From Mucilaginibacter sp. (GTDB lineage Bacteria > Bacteroidota > Bacteroidia > Sphingobacteriales > Sphingobacteriaceae): 64,000 bases of DNA. How positions within the stretch are numbered: position 1 is the first letter of the stretch; the number at the start of each line of letters is the position of its first letter. Below, piece after piece: positions 17,898 to 27,020 of this stretch. The notes below the pieces were generated by a model. It ran no database searches. It was not told the DNA's origin and was given only the letters and a program-made list of their open reading frames with translations. The DNA lies in NCBI RefSeq assembly GCF_028288225.1, contig NZ_JAQBOC010000007.1:1-64000 (forward strand), given 5' to 3'. Both the position numbers and the translations under genes were made by a program.

Positions 17898-20303
17898 ATG
17901 CCGCAGCTACACCCTTCAATAACTATTAGCAACCAACCGCACGAACATCCCGCGCTCGATTTTAATACGCTGCGCGAGCAAGGCATCGGTTACCTGCAAC
18001 AGTTGGCCGGCGAAACATGGACCGACCACAATACCCATGATCCTGGTATTACTATACTGGATCAGCTTTGTTACGCGCTTACCGATCTTAGTTACCGGAT
18101 AAATTTCGATACAAAGGACCTGCTTGCGCAGCCGGATAGCAGCACCTATAAAAGCCTTTTTAGCCCGGCTACCGTATTAAGCAGCAACCCGGTTACGCTG
18201 AATGATTTTCGCAAGGTGCTGTTGGATATTACCGGTGTAAAAAATGCCTGGATAGAAAAGGTAGAGCGATCTACCCCTGAGATCTATTTTGACCTCAAAG
18301 ACAAAACACTTTCGCTAAGAGACCGGGAAACGCTTGCTAAGGATGAACCATTGCCCGATCGCGAATTGATAAATATACGTGGGCTTTACCGGGTGTTTGT
18401 TACTAAAGCTGATCCGGAAGCATCCACTGCAGATCTGCGGCAGCGCGTATGGCAACGGTTACAAAGTTGCCGCAACCTGTGCGAGGATTTTGAAGAGCTG
18501 ATTATTTTGGAAGGGGAGCCTGTAACCATTGCCGGAATAGTTGAGTTAGCGAATATAGATGATGCTAACGCATTGGCCGCTAACGTATTGTACCGGGTAG
18601 CCCGTTGGCTATCTCCATCCATTTCTTTTTACACACTGCAGGAAATGCAGGCCAGGGGTATGCGGATAGATGAAATTATAAACGGGCCAACACTGCAGCA
18701 CGGGTTTATAGATGACGTGGAGCTTGACAGGTTTAAGCGCCTAAACAAACTGTATGCATCAGATCTTATTCGCGAGATAATGGCCGAACCCGGGGTGCGC
18801 GTAATTACCGATCTTTGGATGAGTACCGACATTGAATTGGCCAATAATTGGGTATTACAGCTTGATAATAGCCGTGTACCCATGCTTGATGCAGCTGCCA
18901 GCCTTTCAAAGCGCCTGGTATTTAAAAAAAATGGCCAATTACTCAAAATAAATAGCGAATTAGTACTTGCTTATTTTAACCAACTTAAAATATCTGATGC
19001 AGCAAGGCTTCCGGCTATGCACGAGTTGGATATCGTCCCCGAAAAACGGGAGCCAAGAAATATGAGCAGTTATTTTTCTATCCAGCATCATTTTCCGCAG
19101 GTTTATGGTATAGGTAACACGGGGGTGCCCGATTCGGTACCCGACCATCGTAAAGCGCAGGCCAAACAATTAAAGGCCTATCTTTTGTTTTTTGAGCAAT
19201 TGTTGGCAAATTATTTTGCGCAAGTTGGCAATATCAAAGATCTGTTCTCTTTTTACAGCGATGAGGCCCGCACTTATTTTAGCCAGTCGCTTATTGGCGT
19301 TGTGCCGGATGTTGATGAATTGCTAAAAGATGGCTACGCCGGTGAATTAGCCGCCACGACCGAAAGTGATGAGCTGGCACTAGATCGCAAGAATCGTTTT
19401 TTGGATCATTTTTTGACACGGTTTAGCGAAAATTTGGCAGATTATTCGCTTTGGTTGAACGATCATCAAACACTAACCCCGGACGCGGATAGGCAAAATA
19501 TCCTTAAACGCGAAAAGGAACGCCATAACGCTTATAAGGGAATGCTGGTTAAAACCAAAACTAGCTTTCTTCAAAATTATCCCGTACTTGGCGCGCAGCG
19601 GGGAAAAGGATTTGATCATACAGCCAAAGGGTGGGGAAATCAGAATGTTTCAGGACTCGAAAAAAGGATAGCCGCAAAATTAGGCATAGCTAATTATAAA
19701 CGCATACGCCTGGCCGATAAAAAAGAAGACGGTTTCCACATGGTGGAACATATTTTACTGCGACCAGGTAATGCCGACCGTGCAGCTGTTGATAGTTATA
19801 CCGAAACCAGGTACTTCAGCAGTTTTATTAAGGCTAATGATGGCATGATGATCTGCGGTTGCGACGTTCATGGCCTGCAAAATGGAGATGTTATACTTTT
19901 GAACGATAATGGAGTGGAAACACCTTACAAAGTTTCCATGGTGTTTGAACATAACTTTCGTATCGAGGCCAACTTTGATGTTAATATCAATATAAAGCGC
20001 GCTGAAAACAACGAATCACCGCTCAGTTGGGTCCGAAGGGATTTTGATTCCACCATTTTTGTGTTCCAGGACAGATCAATGGTGAAGGATCCCTATTCTT
20101 TCCAGTTGACATTCGTATTCCCCGACAATAGTGAACGGTTTGCAGGCAATTTTCGCGAGTTTATTGAAACCACTATCCGGGAAGAAACGCCGGCCCATCT
20201 TACTGTATACATCCAATGGATGAACCGTGCTGAACTCAAACGCTTTGAAGATGCCTACTGGTTGTTTCTTAACAGATTAGCTGCACCAAAAAACCCGATA
20301 TGA
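17898..20303 (+). CDS. eCIS baseplate protein (Pvc12-like by position)
   Basis: 801 aa; GETWTDHNTHDPGITILDQLCYALTDLSYRINF motif typical of J/Pvc12-type proteins in Bacteroidota eCIS loci. Confidence 0.75.
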   Translation: MPQLHPSITISNQPHEHPALDFNTLREQGIGYLQQLAGETWTDHNTHDPGITILDQLCYALTDLSYRINFDTKDLLAQPDSSTYKSLFSPATVLSSNPVTLNDFRKVLLDITGVKNAWIEKVERSTPEIYFDLKDKTLSLRDRETLAKDEPLPDRELINIRGLYRVFVTKADPEASTADLRQRVWQRLQSCRNLCEDFEELIILEGEPVTIAGIVELANIDDANALAANVLYRVARWLSPSISFYTLQEMQARGMRIDEIINGPTLQHGFIDDVELDRFKRLNKLYASDLIREIMAEPGVRVITDLWMSTDIELANNWVLQLDNSRVPMLDAAASLSKRLVFKKNGQLLKINSELVLAYFNQLKISDAARLPAMHELDIVPEKREPRNMSSYFSIQHHFPQVYGIGNTGVPDSVPDHRKAQAKQLKAYLLFFEQLLANYFAQVGNIKDLFSFYSDEARTYFSQSLIGVVPDVDELLKDGYAGELAATTESDELALDRKNRFLDHFLTRFSENLADYSLWLNDHQTLTPDADRQNILKREKERHNAYKGMLVKTKTSFLQNYPVLGAQRGKGFDHTAKGWGNQNVSGLEKRIAAKLGIANYKRIRLADKKEDGFHMVEHILLRPGNADRAAVDSYTETRYFSSFIKANDGMMICGCDVHGLQNGDVILLNDNGVETPYKVSMVFEHNFRIEANFDVNINIKRAENNESPLSWVRRDFDSTIFVFQDRSMVKDPYSFQLTFVFPDNSERFAGNFREFIETTIREETPAHLTVYIQWMNRAELKRFEDAYWLFLNRLAAPKNPI

Positions 20304-21685
20304 AGAACGAAGATCACCTTTTGAGGGCTGCACGCAATACTTTACTTGATATGTTACTGGAATCTCGCGGTACCACATATCCACTGGCCGACCTTCCTAC
20401 AAGCACGCCCCTTGAAATGGTTTATTTTAATAAGCCGGGTACAGTTACGGTAAGCTACCCCCAGCCCGATGTTACCTACCAGGTGTTTGAAGGCGATACC
20501 CCTTACAGCGAGGTATACAAAAATGATTCAAGGCTAGCTATTTCGCTTGATACTATACCGCTAACCGGCGAATCTCATGCTTTTAAAGTAGTTGCCACCA
20601 AACGTTATAGCCGCCGGGCGCCTTTAACCAAAGTGCTGTACCAGGTGGTGAATATTAAAGTTGGCGTAAATATGGGCCTGGAAGTAATTGCCTCAAAAAC
20701 GCTGCTTAATTTTAACGAGAAGACTACCTTAACAATAAAAGACCCGCAAGCTGGAGCCGAATATTATATATGCCTTAAAAGGGATCGTAATGTCCCGCTT
20801 AGCGCAAAAGTATTGTATGAGAAGGGAGACCTGTCTATTGAAACAACGGATGGCTTCAAAGAAGATACTATATTATCGGTAGTGGTACATGATCCTAATA
20901 CCGGGTCATCGGGGATACTTGATATGCGGATCACGATACAAGTAAAACCTGATTTTGACTTGCCGGCTTTATGGCTTGCAAAAGATCCTAAAGATGGTAA
21001 TAACGTTAGGCCTGTCATTGATCATAGCGGACGGGCTTTTATAAGGTTATCAAATACGCAAAGCTCGGTAACTTATCAGTTATTTCTTGTAGATCTGGAC
21101 GGGGCCGGACCTCCCGAAACGGAGACCCTGATAGGTAACAAGTATAAGGGTACCGATGGTGATCTTGACCTGCCTGTAACCGGAATGCTTACCGAAGATG
21201 TGGTGATCGGCATTATTGCGCGAAAAACAGGAAGCCTTCCTGATGGTGGGTATCTGAAAAAAAGCGTAATCATACCGGTAAAACCTGATCCTAAAGTTAA
21301 GTTAAAGGTGCTTACCAGTGAAGATACGGAAGACAAGAACATCTCCATACAACTAACCGGTGCGCAATGCGGTGTTGTTTACCAGTTGTATCAGCAAGAG
21401 GGAGATAGGCCCATTGGCGAGCCTGTTTTTTATCATCGTAACCTGGGGATAGGGAATACACGGATAGGCGGTGACTTTATTGCCGATCACTACAACGCAG
21501 ATGCCGGGATGGCCAATTGGGTATACAGCGAGTTTGTAATAGATGCAATGGATATCGAGGAAAAAAAAATACTGATATTACCGGCAGGGCTCGTTGAGGA
21601 TACCACCACTTTTTATGTGGTCGCTAAAAAATCTACCACCGGTTTTACCGGGCTTTTGCCGCCTGTAACAATTACTGTAGCTTAA
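20300..21685 (+). CDS. Hypothetical eCIS protein with repeated beta-sandwich-like units
   Basis: ATGA overlap with the upstream gene; repeated TV.YQ..PDVTYQVFEG / LSNTQSSVTYQLFLVD / LTGAQCGVVYQLYQQEG units. Confidence 0.7.
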   Translation: MKNEDHLLRAARNTLLDMLLESRGTTYPLADLPTSTPLEMVYFNKPGTVTVSYPQPDVTYQVFEGDTPYSEVYKNDSRLAISLDTIPLTGESHAFKVVATKRYSRRAPLTKVLYQVVNIKVGVNMGLEVIASKTLLNFNEKTTLTIKDPQAGAEYYICLKRDRNVPLSAKVLYEKGDLSIETTDGFKEDTILSVVVHDPNTGSSGILDMRITIQVKPDFDLPALWLAKDPKDGNNVRPVIDHSGRAFIRLSNTQSSVTYQLFLVDLDGAGPPETETLIGNKYKGTDGDLDLPVTGMLTEDVVIGIIARKTGSLPDGGYLKKSVIIPVKPDPKVKLKVLTSEDTEDKNISIQLTGAQCGVVYQLYQQEGDRPIGEPVFYHRNLGIGNTRIGGDFIADHYNADAGMANWVYSEFVIDAMDIEEKKILILPAGLVEDTTTFYVVAKKSTTGFTGLLPPVTITVA

Positions 21686-21686
21686 A

Positions 21687-23519
21687 ATGCAGCGCCAACA
21701 GCATATGATCATGAAGCAGGTGATAGATCTGGCCATCAATGAGCAGTTGGACGCACGTGCCATACAGGAGCGGGTTTCGCGCTTATTTCAGCAACGGATC
21801 ATACCCCTGATAGAGAAATATTTGGATCGCGTGGATTTGCCGGGCAGCACCACGCAGATCCCTCTCCTTGAGATTGACCTTGGCGTGCTCACTATCGATA
21901 CACTCGAAGAAGTTTTTGAAGATCGTTTTGAGCAGGAAATAGCCCGCCTCGTAAAAAAAACATCAAGTAGCAGTATAAGCGCCTTTGATATTGAAGGTGC
22001 AACGGTGACAACTAAAAACCAAACAGACAGGGTGCTGGTGGCTTGTTTTCTGGAGACCGGAATATTCCCATGGTGGGTAAAAGATGGTACCCCCGCGCTT
22101 TTTATACAGGCGCTTAGCAGTGTTATTAGAGAGGAAAAACACGAACCTATCCGTTTATTGCGTGTTTTGTTTGCAGAACCGGCGGCTATTAAACGATCGG
22201 TTTATAATGCCGGCGACCAATTGCTGCGGGAGATAGCGGCAATAGCCACATCTAACGATCCGGCAGTTAGGGATGCTAGCGGCGAGGTTGCGCTGCAGCG
22301 TATTTACCATGCATATAAAAGGGCTTTAACTACAACTGCCTTCCGCCAGATATGGTGGACCGATCTGTTAACCTTAACACTGCACAAACCGTGGGCAAAA
22401 GGTAAAGAAACTCCCCGTTTGATCAGGTTATTGCTTGATCCCAAAAGCGGGTTTGAAGCGTATGCAGGCAAAACTGCAGGTGGACAGGAGTTGCTTTCTT
22501 ACTACCAGGAACAACTATGGATATTAAATAAGTTATTACAGGTGTTTGCCCCTGCGGCTTTTAAAAAAGGAATATCCGTGAACGGGGTTTATGAATTGCA
22601 GCAGCATTTTAATAATATCAGGGATCTGTTTGGTGTTGAAAAAGCCAGCCATACAGATGAAAGATCATCGGATGGATCGTTTAGTGCCAACAAAGCGGGC
22701 GGCACAGGTAAAGGTCCATCTGATGAATTGCCAGGCGTTAATAAAGCAGGCGACGCAGGTAAAGGGACATCAGATAAAGATCTGTCATTGAGTTTTCAGG
22801 AAACGAACGGCATAGATAAAGATGCATCTGACTTGAATGTAAAGGATGCCAATAATATTTTAGCTAAGCCTGGTGAAAAGACCGGCCGCTTAGAAGAAGT
22901 ACCTAAAGGTATTGCTGACGCCGCCGATCCATCAGTTGTAGTGGCCAAAACCCCCTCTAACAAAACCAATCCTGGTAAATGGCTTGTTAACAGCACTTTT
23001 AGCGATATAGAAAAACTATACGTTAAAAACTCAGGCCTTGTGTTGCTTTGGCCATTTTTGCCGCGTTTTTTTAGTAACCTGGAGCTTACCAATAATGATG
23101 GATCTATAGATGCAAGTGCAGCGGCAAAAGCCTGTTTGCTGCTGCAATACCTGGCCTATGGAAACGATATGGATATATTTGAACCATCATTGCTGTTAAA
23201 CAAATTGTTGACCGGGGTAGATCTTTTTAATCCGATAGACATACAGGCCGTGATTACGCCGGACGAACGCGATGCCGCCGATCACATGCTAAGGGCTGTG
23301 ATTGGTAATGCCCCTTTATGGAAAACCCTGTCAGAAGATGGTTTGCGGCGAGCCTACCTGCAACGCGACGGTGTACTTAGTGCACGGGACGGACATTGGT
23401 TATTACAGGTAAAAAGGGAAACTTATGATGTTATTTTGGACAAACTCCCCTGGGCGGTAACGGTAATAAAACTTCCCTGGATGGAGAATTTAATTTTTGT
23501 AGAATGGCTGTCAATCTAA
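21687..23519 (+). CDS. Contractile injection system tape measure protein (CIS_TMP, Pvc14-like)
   Basis: N-terminal VIDLAINEQLDARAIQERVSRLFQQRIIPLIEKYLDRVDLPGSTTQIPLLEIDLGVL; C-terminal NSGLVLLWPFLPRFFSNLEL. Confidence 0.9.
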   Translation: MQRQQHMIMKQVIDLAINEQLDARAIQERVSRLFQQRIIPLIEKYLDRVDLPGSTTQIPLLEIDLGVLTIDTLEEVFEDRFEQEIARLVKKTSSSSISAFDIEGATVTTKNQTDRVLVACFLETGIFPWWVKDGTPALFIQALSSVIREEKHEPIRLLRVLFAEPAAIKRSVYNAGDQLLREIAAIATSNDPAVRDASGEVALQRIYHAYKRALTTTAFRQIWWTDLLTLTLHKPWAKGKETPRLIRLLLDPKSGFEAYAGKTAGGQELLSYYQEQLWILNKLLQVFAPAAFKKGISVNGVYELQQHFNNIRDLFGVEKASHTDERSSDGSFSANKAGGTGKGPSDELPGVNKAGDAGKGTSDKDLSLSFQETNGIDKDASDLNVKDANNILAKPGEKTGRLEEVPKGIADAADPSVVVAKTPSNKTNPGKWLVNSTFSDIEKLYVKNSGLVLLWPFLPRFFSNLELTNNDGSIDASAAAKACLLLQYLAYGNDMDIFEPSLLLNKLLTGVDLFNPIDIQAVITPDERDAADHMLRAVIGNAPLWKTLSEDGLRRAYLQRDGVLSARDGHWLLQVKRETYDVILDKLPWAVTVIKLPWMENLIFVEWLSI

Positions 23520-24859
23520 ATCTCATGATCGAAAGTAACGCCGCATTTTTTACCCGGGAGATGGGATGGCTTGCACGTATGATCGATACTCGGCTTAAAA
23601 CCTATTTTGGCGGGACAACGGCTATCCTGTTTCCCGACGAAGCGGCACCTGTGGTGTCATCCTTTGAGGGCAGCTATGCAGGTTTCATCGTTTCAAATAA
23701 TCTTGATCAGCCCGGGCGGCTCCTGCTGGCGCTAAGCCTTGCGCCGTATGTTGATCCGGCATTGCTGGATGCACTTGCAGTAAAAAATAGCGCTCATGAT
23801 AAAAAGTTTGCCGAATTTGGCGGCAAATATTCCGGTAGTGATGCCTTTATCCCAACGGTTGAGACAGCATTGTTCATACTGGCAGGGAATGACCTGCATC
23901 TCCGTTTTCAATATTATCAATTGTTTAATAACGATCAATTACTGATAAGTTTGGGAGTGCTTAATTTAGAAGCTACCGGTAGTGATGAACCAATGCTTAA
24001 TAGTCCCTTGCAAATTTCGGGAGAATACCTGGAATATTTCATTACGGGGCATAAAAAAGCCCCCGTCTACGGTGATAGTTTTCCGGCCCGCCCGGTTACC
24101 ACAAACCTTAACTGGGCCGACTACATAGCGCCGGACGCTACCATATCTGGCATAAATGAGATAAGAGATTGGATCACCTATGGTGAAGCTGTGTTAGATA
24201 TAGAAGGGCTTCGCGATAGATTAAAACCGGGTTATAAGGCATTATTTCACGGACCGCCGGGTACGGGTAAAACTTTAGCAGCTACCTTACTTGGCAAAAC
24301 TACCGGCCACGATGTTTATCGGATAGATCTTTCACGTATCACGTCACGGTATATTGGTGAAACTGAGAAAAATCTTGCCAAAGTGTTCGATCGTGCTGAA
24401 AACAAGCAATGGATACTCTTTTTTGACGAAGCAGATGCCCTATTTGGCAAGCGAACGGATATTAATAGCTCAAACGACCGGTTTGCCAATCAGGAAGTTG
24501 CTTACCTACTGCAACGGATCGAGGAACATAATGGCCTGGTAGTGCTTGCAACCAATTTAAAAGATAATATTGATAAGGCTTTTTTGCGTCGGTTTCAGTC
24601 GGTGGTTTACTTTCCGCTTCCCGCCCCACAACAAAGGGTCGTACTGTGGCAACGGTCATTTACCGGCAATATCAGGATCAGCAAAGGGATCAACTGGCTT
24701 AATATCGCGCAAGATCATGCACTATCCGGGGCGGCTATAGTTAATGTGGCACGTTACAGCTACATACAAGCCATGAAAAGAGACGTTAAAGAGATCTTAC
24801 TTTCTGATATTGAGACCGGGATAAAAAAGGAACTACATAAAGATGGCATCATTTTTTAA
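23504..24859 (+). CDS. AAA+ ATPase (Pvc15-like)
   Basis: Walker A LFHGPPGTGKTLAATLLGK, Walker B WILFFDEADALFG, sensor VVLATNLKDNIDKAFLRRF; overlaps the tape measure gene. Confidence 0.96.
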   Translation: MAVNLNLMIESNAAFFTREMGWLARMIDTRLKTYFGGTTAILFPDEAAPVVSSFEGSYAGFIVSNNLDQPGRLLLALSLAPYVDPALLDALAVKNSAHDKKFAEFGGKYSGSDAFIPTVETALFILAGNDLHLRFQYYQLFNNDQLLISLGVLNLEATGSDEPMLNSPLQISGEYLEYFITGHKKAPVYGDSFPARPVTTNLNWADYIAPDATISGINEIRDWITYGEAVLDIEGLRDRLKPGYKALFHGPPGTGKTLAATLLGKTTGHDVYRIDLSRITSRYIGETEKNLAKVFDRAENKQWILFFDEADALFGKRTDINSSNDRFANQEVAYLLQRIEEHNGLVVLATNLKDNIDKAFLRRFQSVVYFPLPAPQQRVVLWQRSFTGNIRISKGINWLNIAQDHALSGAAIVNVARYSYIQAMKRDVKEILLSDIETGIKKELHKDGIIF

Positions 24860-24905
24860 GGCGCAAATTGATATGAGTAAAAAATATTGTAAATTTAGAA
24901 AGTAA

Positions 24906-26333
24906 TTGCCTTTATTTAAGGGCAGGTCCGCAAAATCCTTACACAGATCAAAAAAAAACCGAGTGGGTAGCTACGCTAACAAAACGCAGGATAAAAACTG
25001 GAACACGGTCGATAGTGCAGCAAAACAGCAAGGCGGCAGCGCTACTCTTCAGTTTGTAAACAACCGCCCCGAAGCTGCTGCCCAGCGCAGTCTGCAGGTT
25101 GCTGCAGATAACAGTGCACAAGTAAAACAGCTGGAAGCCATTAAGCAGCTGGCCAATCCGGCACCGGAAGGGCTGCCTGTAGCGCAACTGCGCAGAACAC
25201 TGCCCCATAGACGCGAAACTTCCCTAAACGATAATACACGATTAAATGCCAAAAGAATAAGGCATGACGCCGGGGCAATGACAAGGTGGGACATATTAGA
25301 CCATAGCTTACTGGGCGGCGCAGCTTCTACCGCGGGGGCTGGCAAGGCTGATGCCATGATGTCGAAAAATTCAACTCCGGAGGGTGCAACCGTATTACCC
25401 CGCGAGGTTTCGGCGTTTGCAGGCGCCTCAGGGGCTTTTGGGGTAGCTACAGATTTACGGTCAGGCTATAAGACAGGAAGAGAAGCGCTTGACGACGCTA
25501 ACAGCAAATCGGCCCGCAGGCAGGCATTCGGCGAAACCATGGGCTCCTTGGGTAGCGCAACCAAAGGAGCAGCTACCTCTATTATAAATTTTTCTGAATA
25601 TGCAAATGCAGGCTTTACAGGCGCGGCAACAACTACGGCTAGCATAGCAAGCGTAGCAACAGGTGCTGCAGATATTGTGACGGGATCTTACGGTGCCTGG
25701 AAAGCCCATAAACGCCAGAAAGAACTGAAAAATATAAGAGATAACCAGCGCACTTCTCCGGATATTAAACTTGCTGCCGAGATCGGGGCGGCATCCCAGG
25801 GGCGCGAAAAAATAAAAGGTTACGGTAAAGTGTTTAAAGGTGTAGCCGGCGTAATTGGCGGCGCCATGATATTAGCCGGTGCAGCCACACCGTTTGGCTG
25901 GTTGGCATTAACCGTAGGTGCGGGTATTGCTGCTACGGCGGCCGCAATTAATTACGTTAAAAAACGTAATAACAGGCAGGAAATGGCCGCTGCGGTACTT
26001 GGGGTAAGAGATGATTGGAAGGATTGGAATCAAAAAATCAAGGAAAACAGATACAAAAACTGGCGTCACCCAATGAAATGGTGGTCCGAAGCAGACCAGC
26101 TCGGTCCGGATCCATTAAAAGAAGCCTTGCGCCAGGGGGGGTATAAAAACGCGGCGCATGCAGTCAATAATTATGCAAGAACTGTATCAGTACGTTTACA
26201 TGAGGGCCTGAGGGGCGGAAGTAAGGAAACTATATTTTTGCTTAAAAACTTAGGGTTTAATGTCGACAGAAACAAAATGGGCAAAGCCCATTTGATAACC
26301 CCCGAGAAAATAGCCAGAAAATTACTGGTATAA
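24906..26333 (+). CDS. Candidate eCIS cargo/effector with hydrophobic Gly/Ala-rich segment
   Basis: N-terminal LQFVNNRPEAAAQRSLQVAADNSAQVKQLEAIKQLAN shared with the DUF4157 protein; hydrophobic VFKGVAGVIGGAMILAGAATPFGWLALTVGAGIAATAAAINYV. TTG start, or GTG at 24963. Confidence 0.75.
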   Translation: MPLFKGRSAKSLHRSKKNRVGSYANKTQDKNWNTVDSAAKQQGGSATLQFVNNRPEAAAQRSLQVAADNSAQVKQLEAIKQLANPAPEGLPVAQLRRTLPHRRETSLNDNTRLNAKRIRHDAGAMTRWDILDHSLLGGAASTAGAGKADAMMSKNSTPEGATVLPREVSAFAGASGAFGVATDLRSGYKTGREALDDANSKSARRQAFGETMGSLGSATKGAATSIINFSEYANAGFTGAATTTASIASVATGAADIVTGSYGAWKAHKRQKELKNIRDNQRTSPDIKLAAEIGAASQGREKIKGYGKVFKGVAGVIGGAMILAGAATPFGWLALTVGAGIAATAAAINYVKKRNNRQEMAAAVLGVRDDWKDWNQKIKENRYKNWRHPMKWWSEADQLGPDPLKEALRQGGYKNAAHAVNNYARTVSVRLHEGLRGGSKETIFLLKNLGFNVDRNKMGKAHLITPEKIARKLLV

Positions 26334-26337
26334 AATA

Positions 26338-26886
26338 ATGGCAGATCCCGGCACAAGCAACGATCATAAAAAACAGCTTGAATTATTACACCGCTATCTT
26401 GATGAAGATGGCTGGGATGCAGCGTTACAGCCTCCCGACCAAAATAACCCTTATCATTTGGTTGTTGTAAAAATATATTCGGACGAGGACGATAACCAGG
26501 CATTATGGAACGCAGAAATTTCATTTTTACCGGTACCCGGCACTAATTTAACCGACGTTAGCATTTTGCAGTGTTTTATACCTCTGTCAAATAATTTCCC
26601 CACGCTGTTAAAACCGCCGATGTACGAAATGATAGCCAGGTTAAATACCAAAATGCCTTTAGTTGGCTTTGGCTTTTTAGATGAACTAAACCTTTTGTAT
26701 TATAAGCACAATATCATGCTGCCTAATAAAACCGCAGTTGCTAATGGCCTGATCTTAAGCGAATCGCTATCCATGATAACCTACCTTGTTTCTACGTTCA
26801 CCGTACCTGTAGTAGAAGTAGCAGCCGGCGAAGTAAGCGTAGCCGATGCAATAGACCACTTAAAGACGGAGCGATTATTTAGCTGA
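26338..26886 (+). CDS. Hypothetical protein, possible cargo chaperone or immunity partner
   Basis: Intact 182-aa ORF starting 4 bp after the candidate effector. Confidence 0.65.
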   Translation: MADPGTSNDHKKQLELLHRYLDEDGWDAALQPPDQNNPYHLVVVKIYSDEDDNQALWNAEISFLPVPGTNLTDVSILQCFIPLSNNFPTLLKPPMYEMIARLNTKMPLVGFGFLDELNLLYYKHNIMLPNKTAVANGLILSESLSMITYLVSTFTVPVVEVAAGEVSVADAIDHLKTERLFS

Positions 26887-27020
26887 CGCCAGTTGCGTCC
26901 GGGCCGGAATTGCGCCTTTTACACCCGTGTGCGATAAGCTTTAGATGTCCCGATCGGGCAACGTTTTATATGTTACTAATTCAAGTCGGTACCCCGCCGG
27001 CTCTCTCGCAAAGTCCTTTA

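Noticed and set aside
22591-22791. 66-aa plus-strand ORF in the tape measure gene
   Set aside because: Out-of-frame ORF within the repetitive linker of the CIS_TMP gene; no support for expression.
3489-24859. Intact prophage or type VI secretion system
   Set aside because: No capsid, portal, terminase or integrase, and no TssJ/L/M membrane complex or ClpV-type ATPase. DUF4255, CIS_TMP and a Pvc15-like ATPase point to eCIS.
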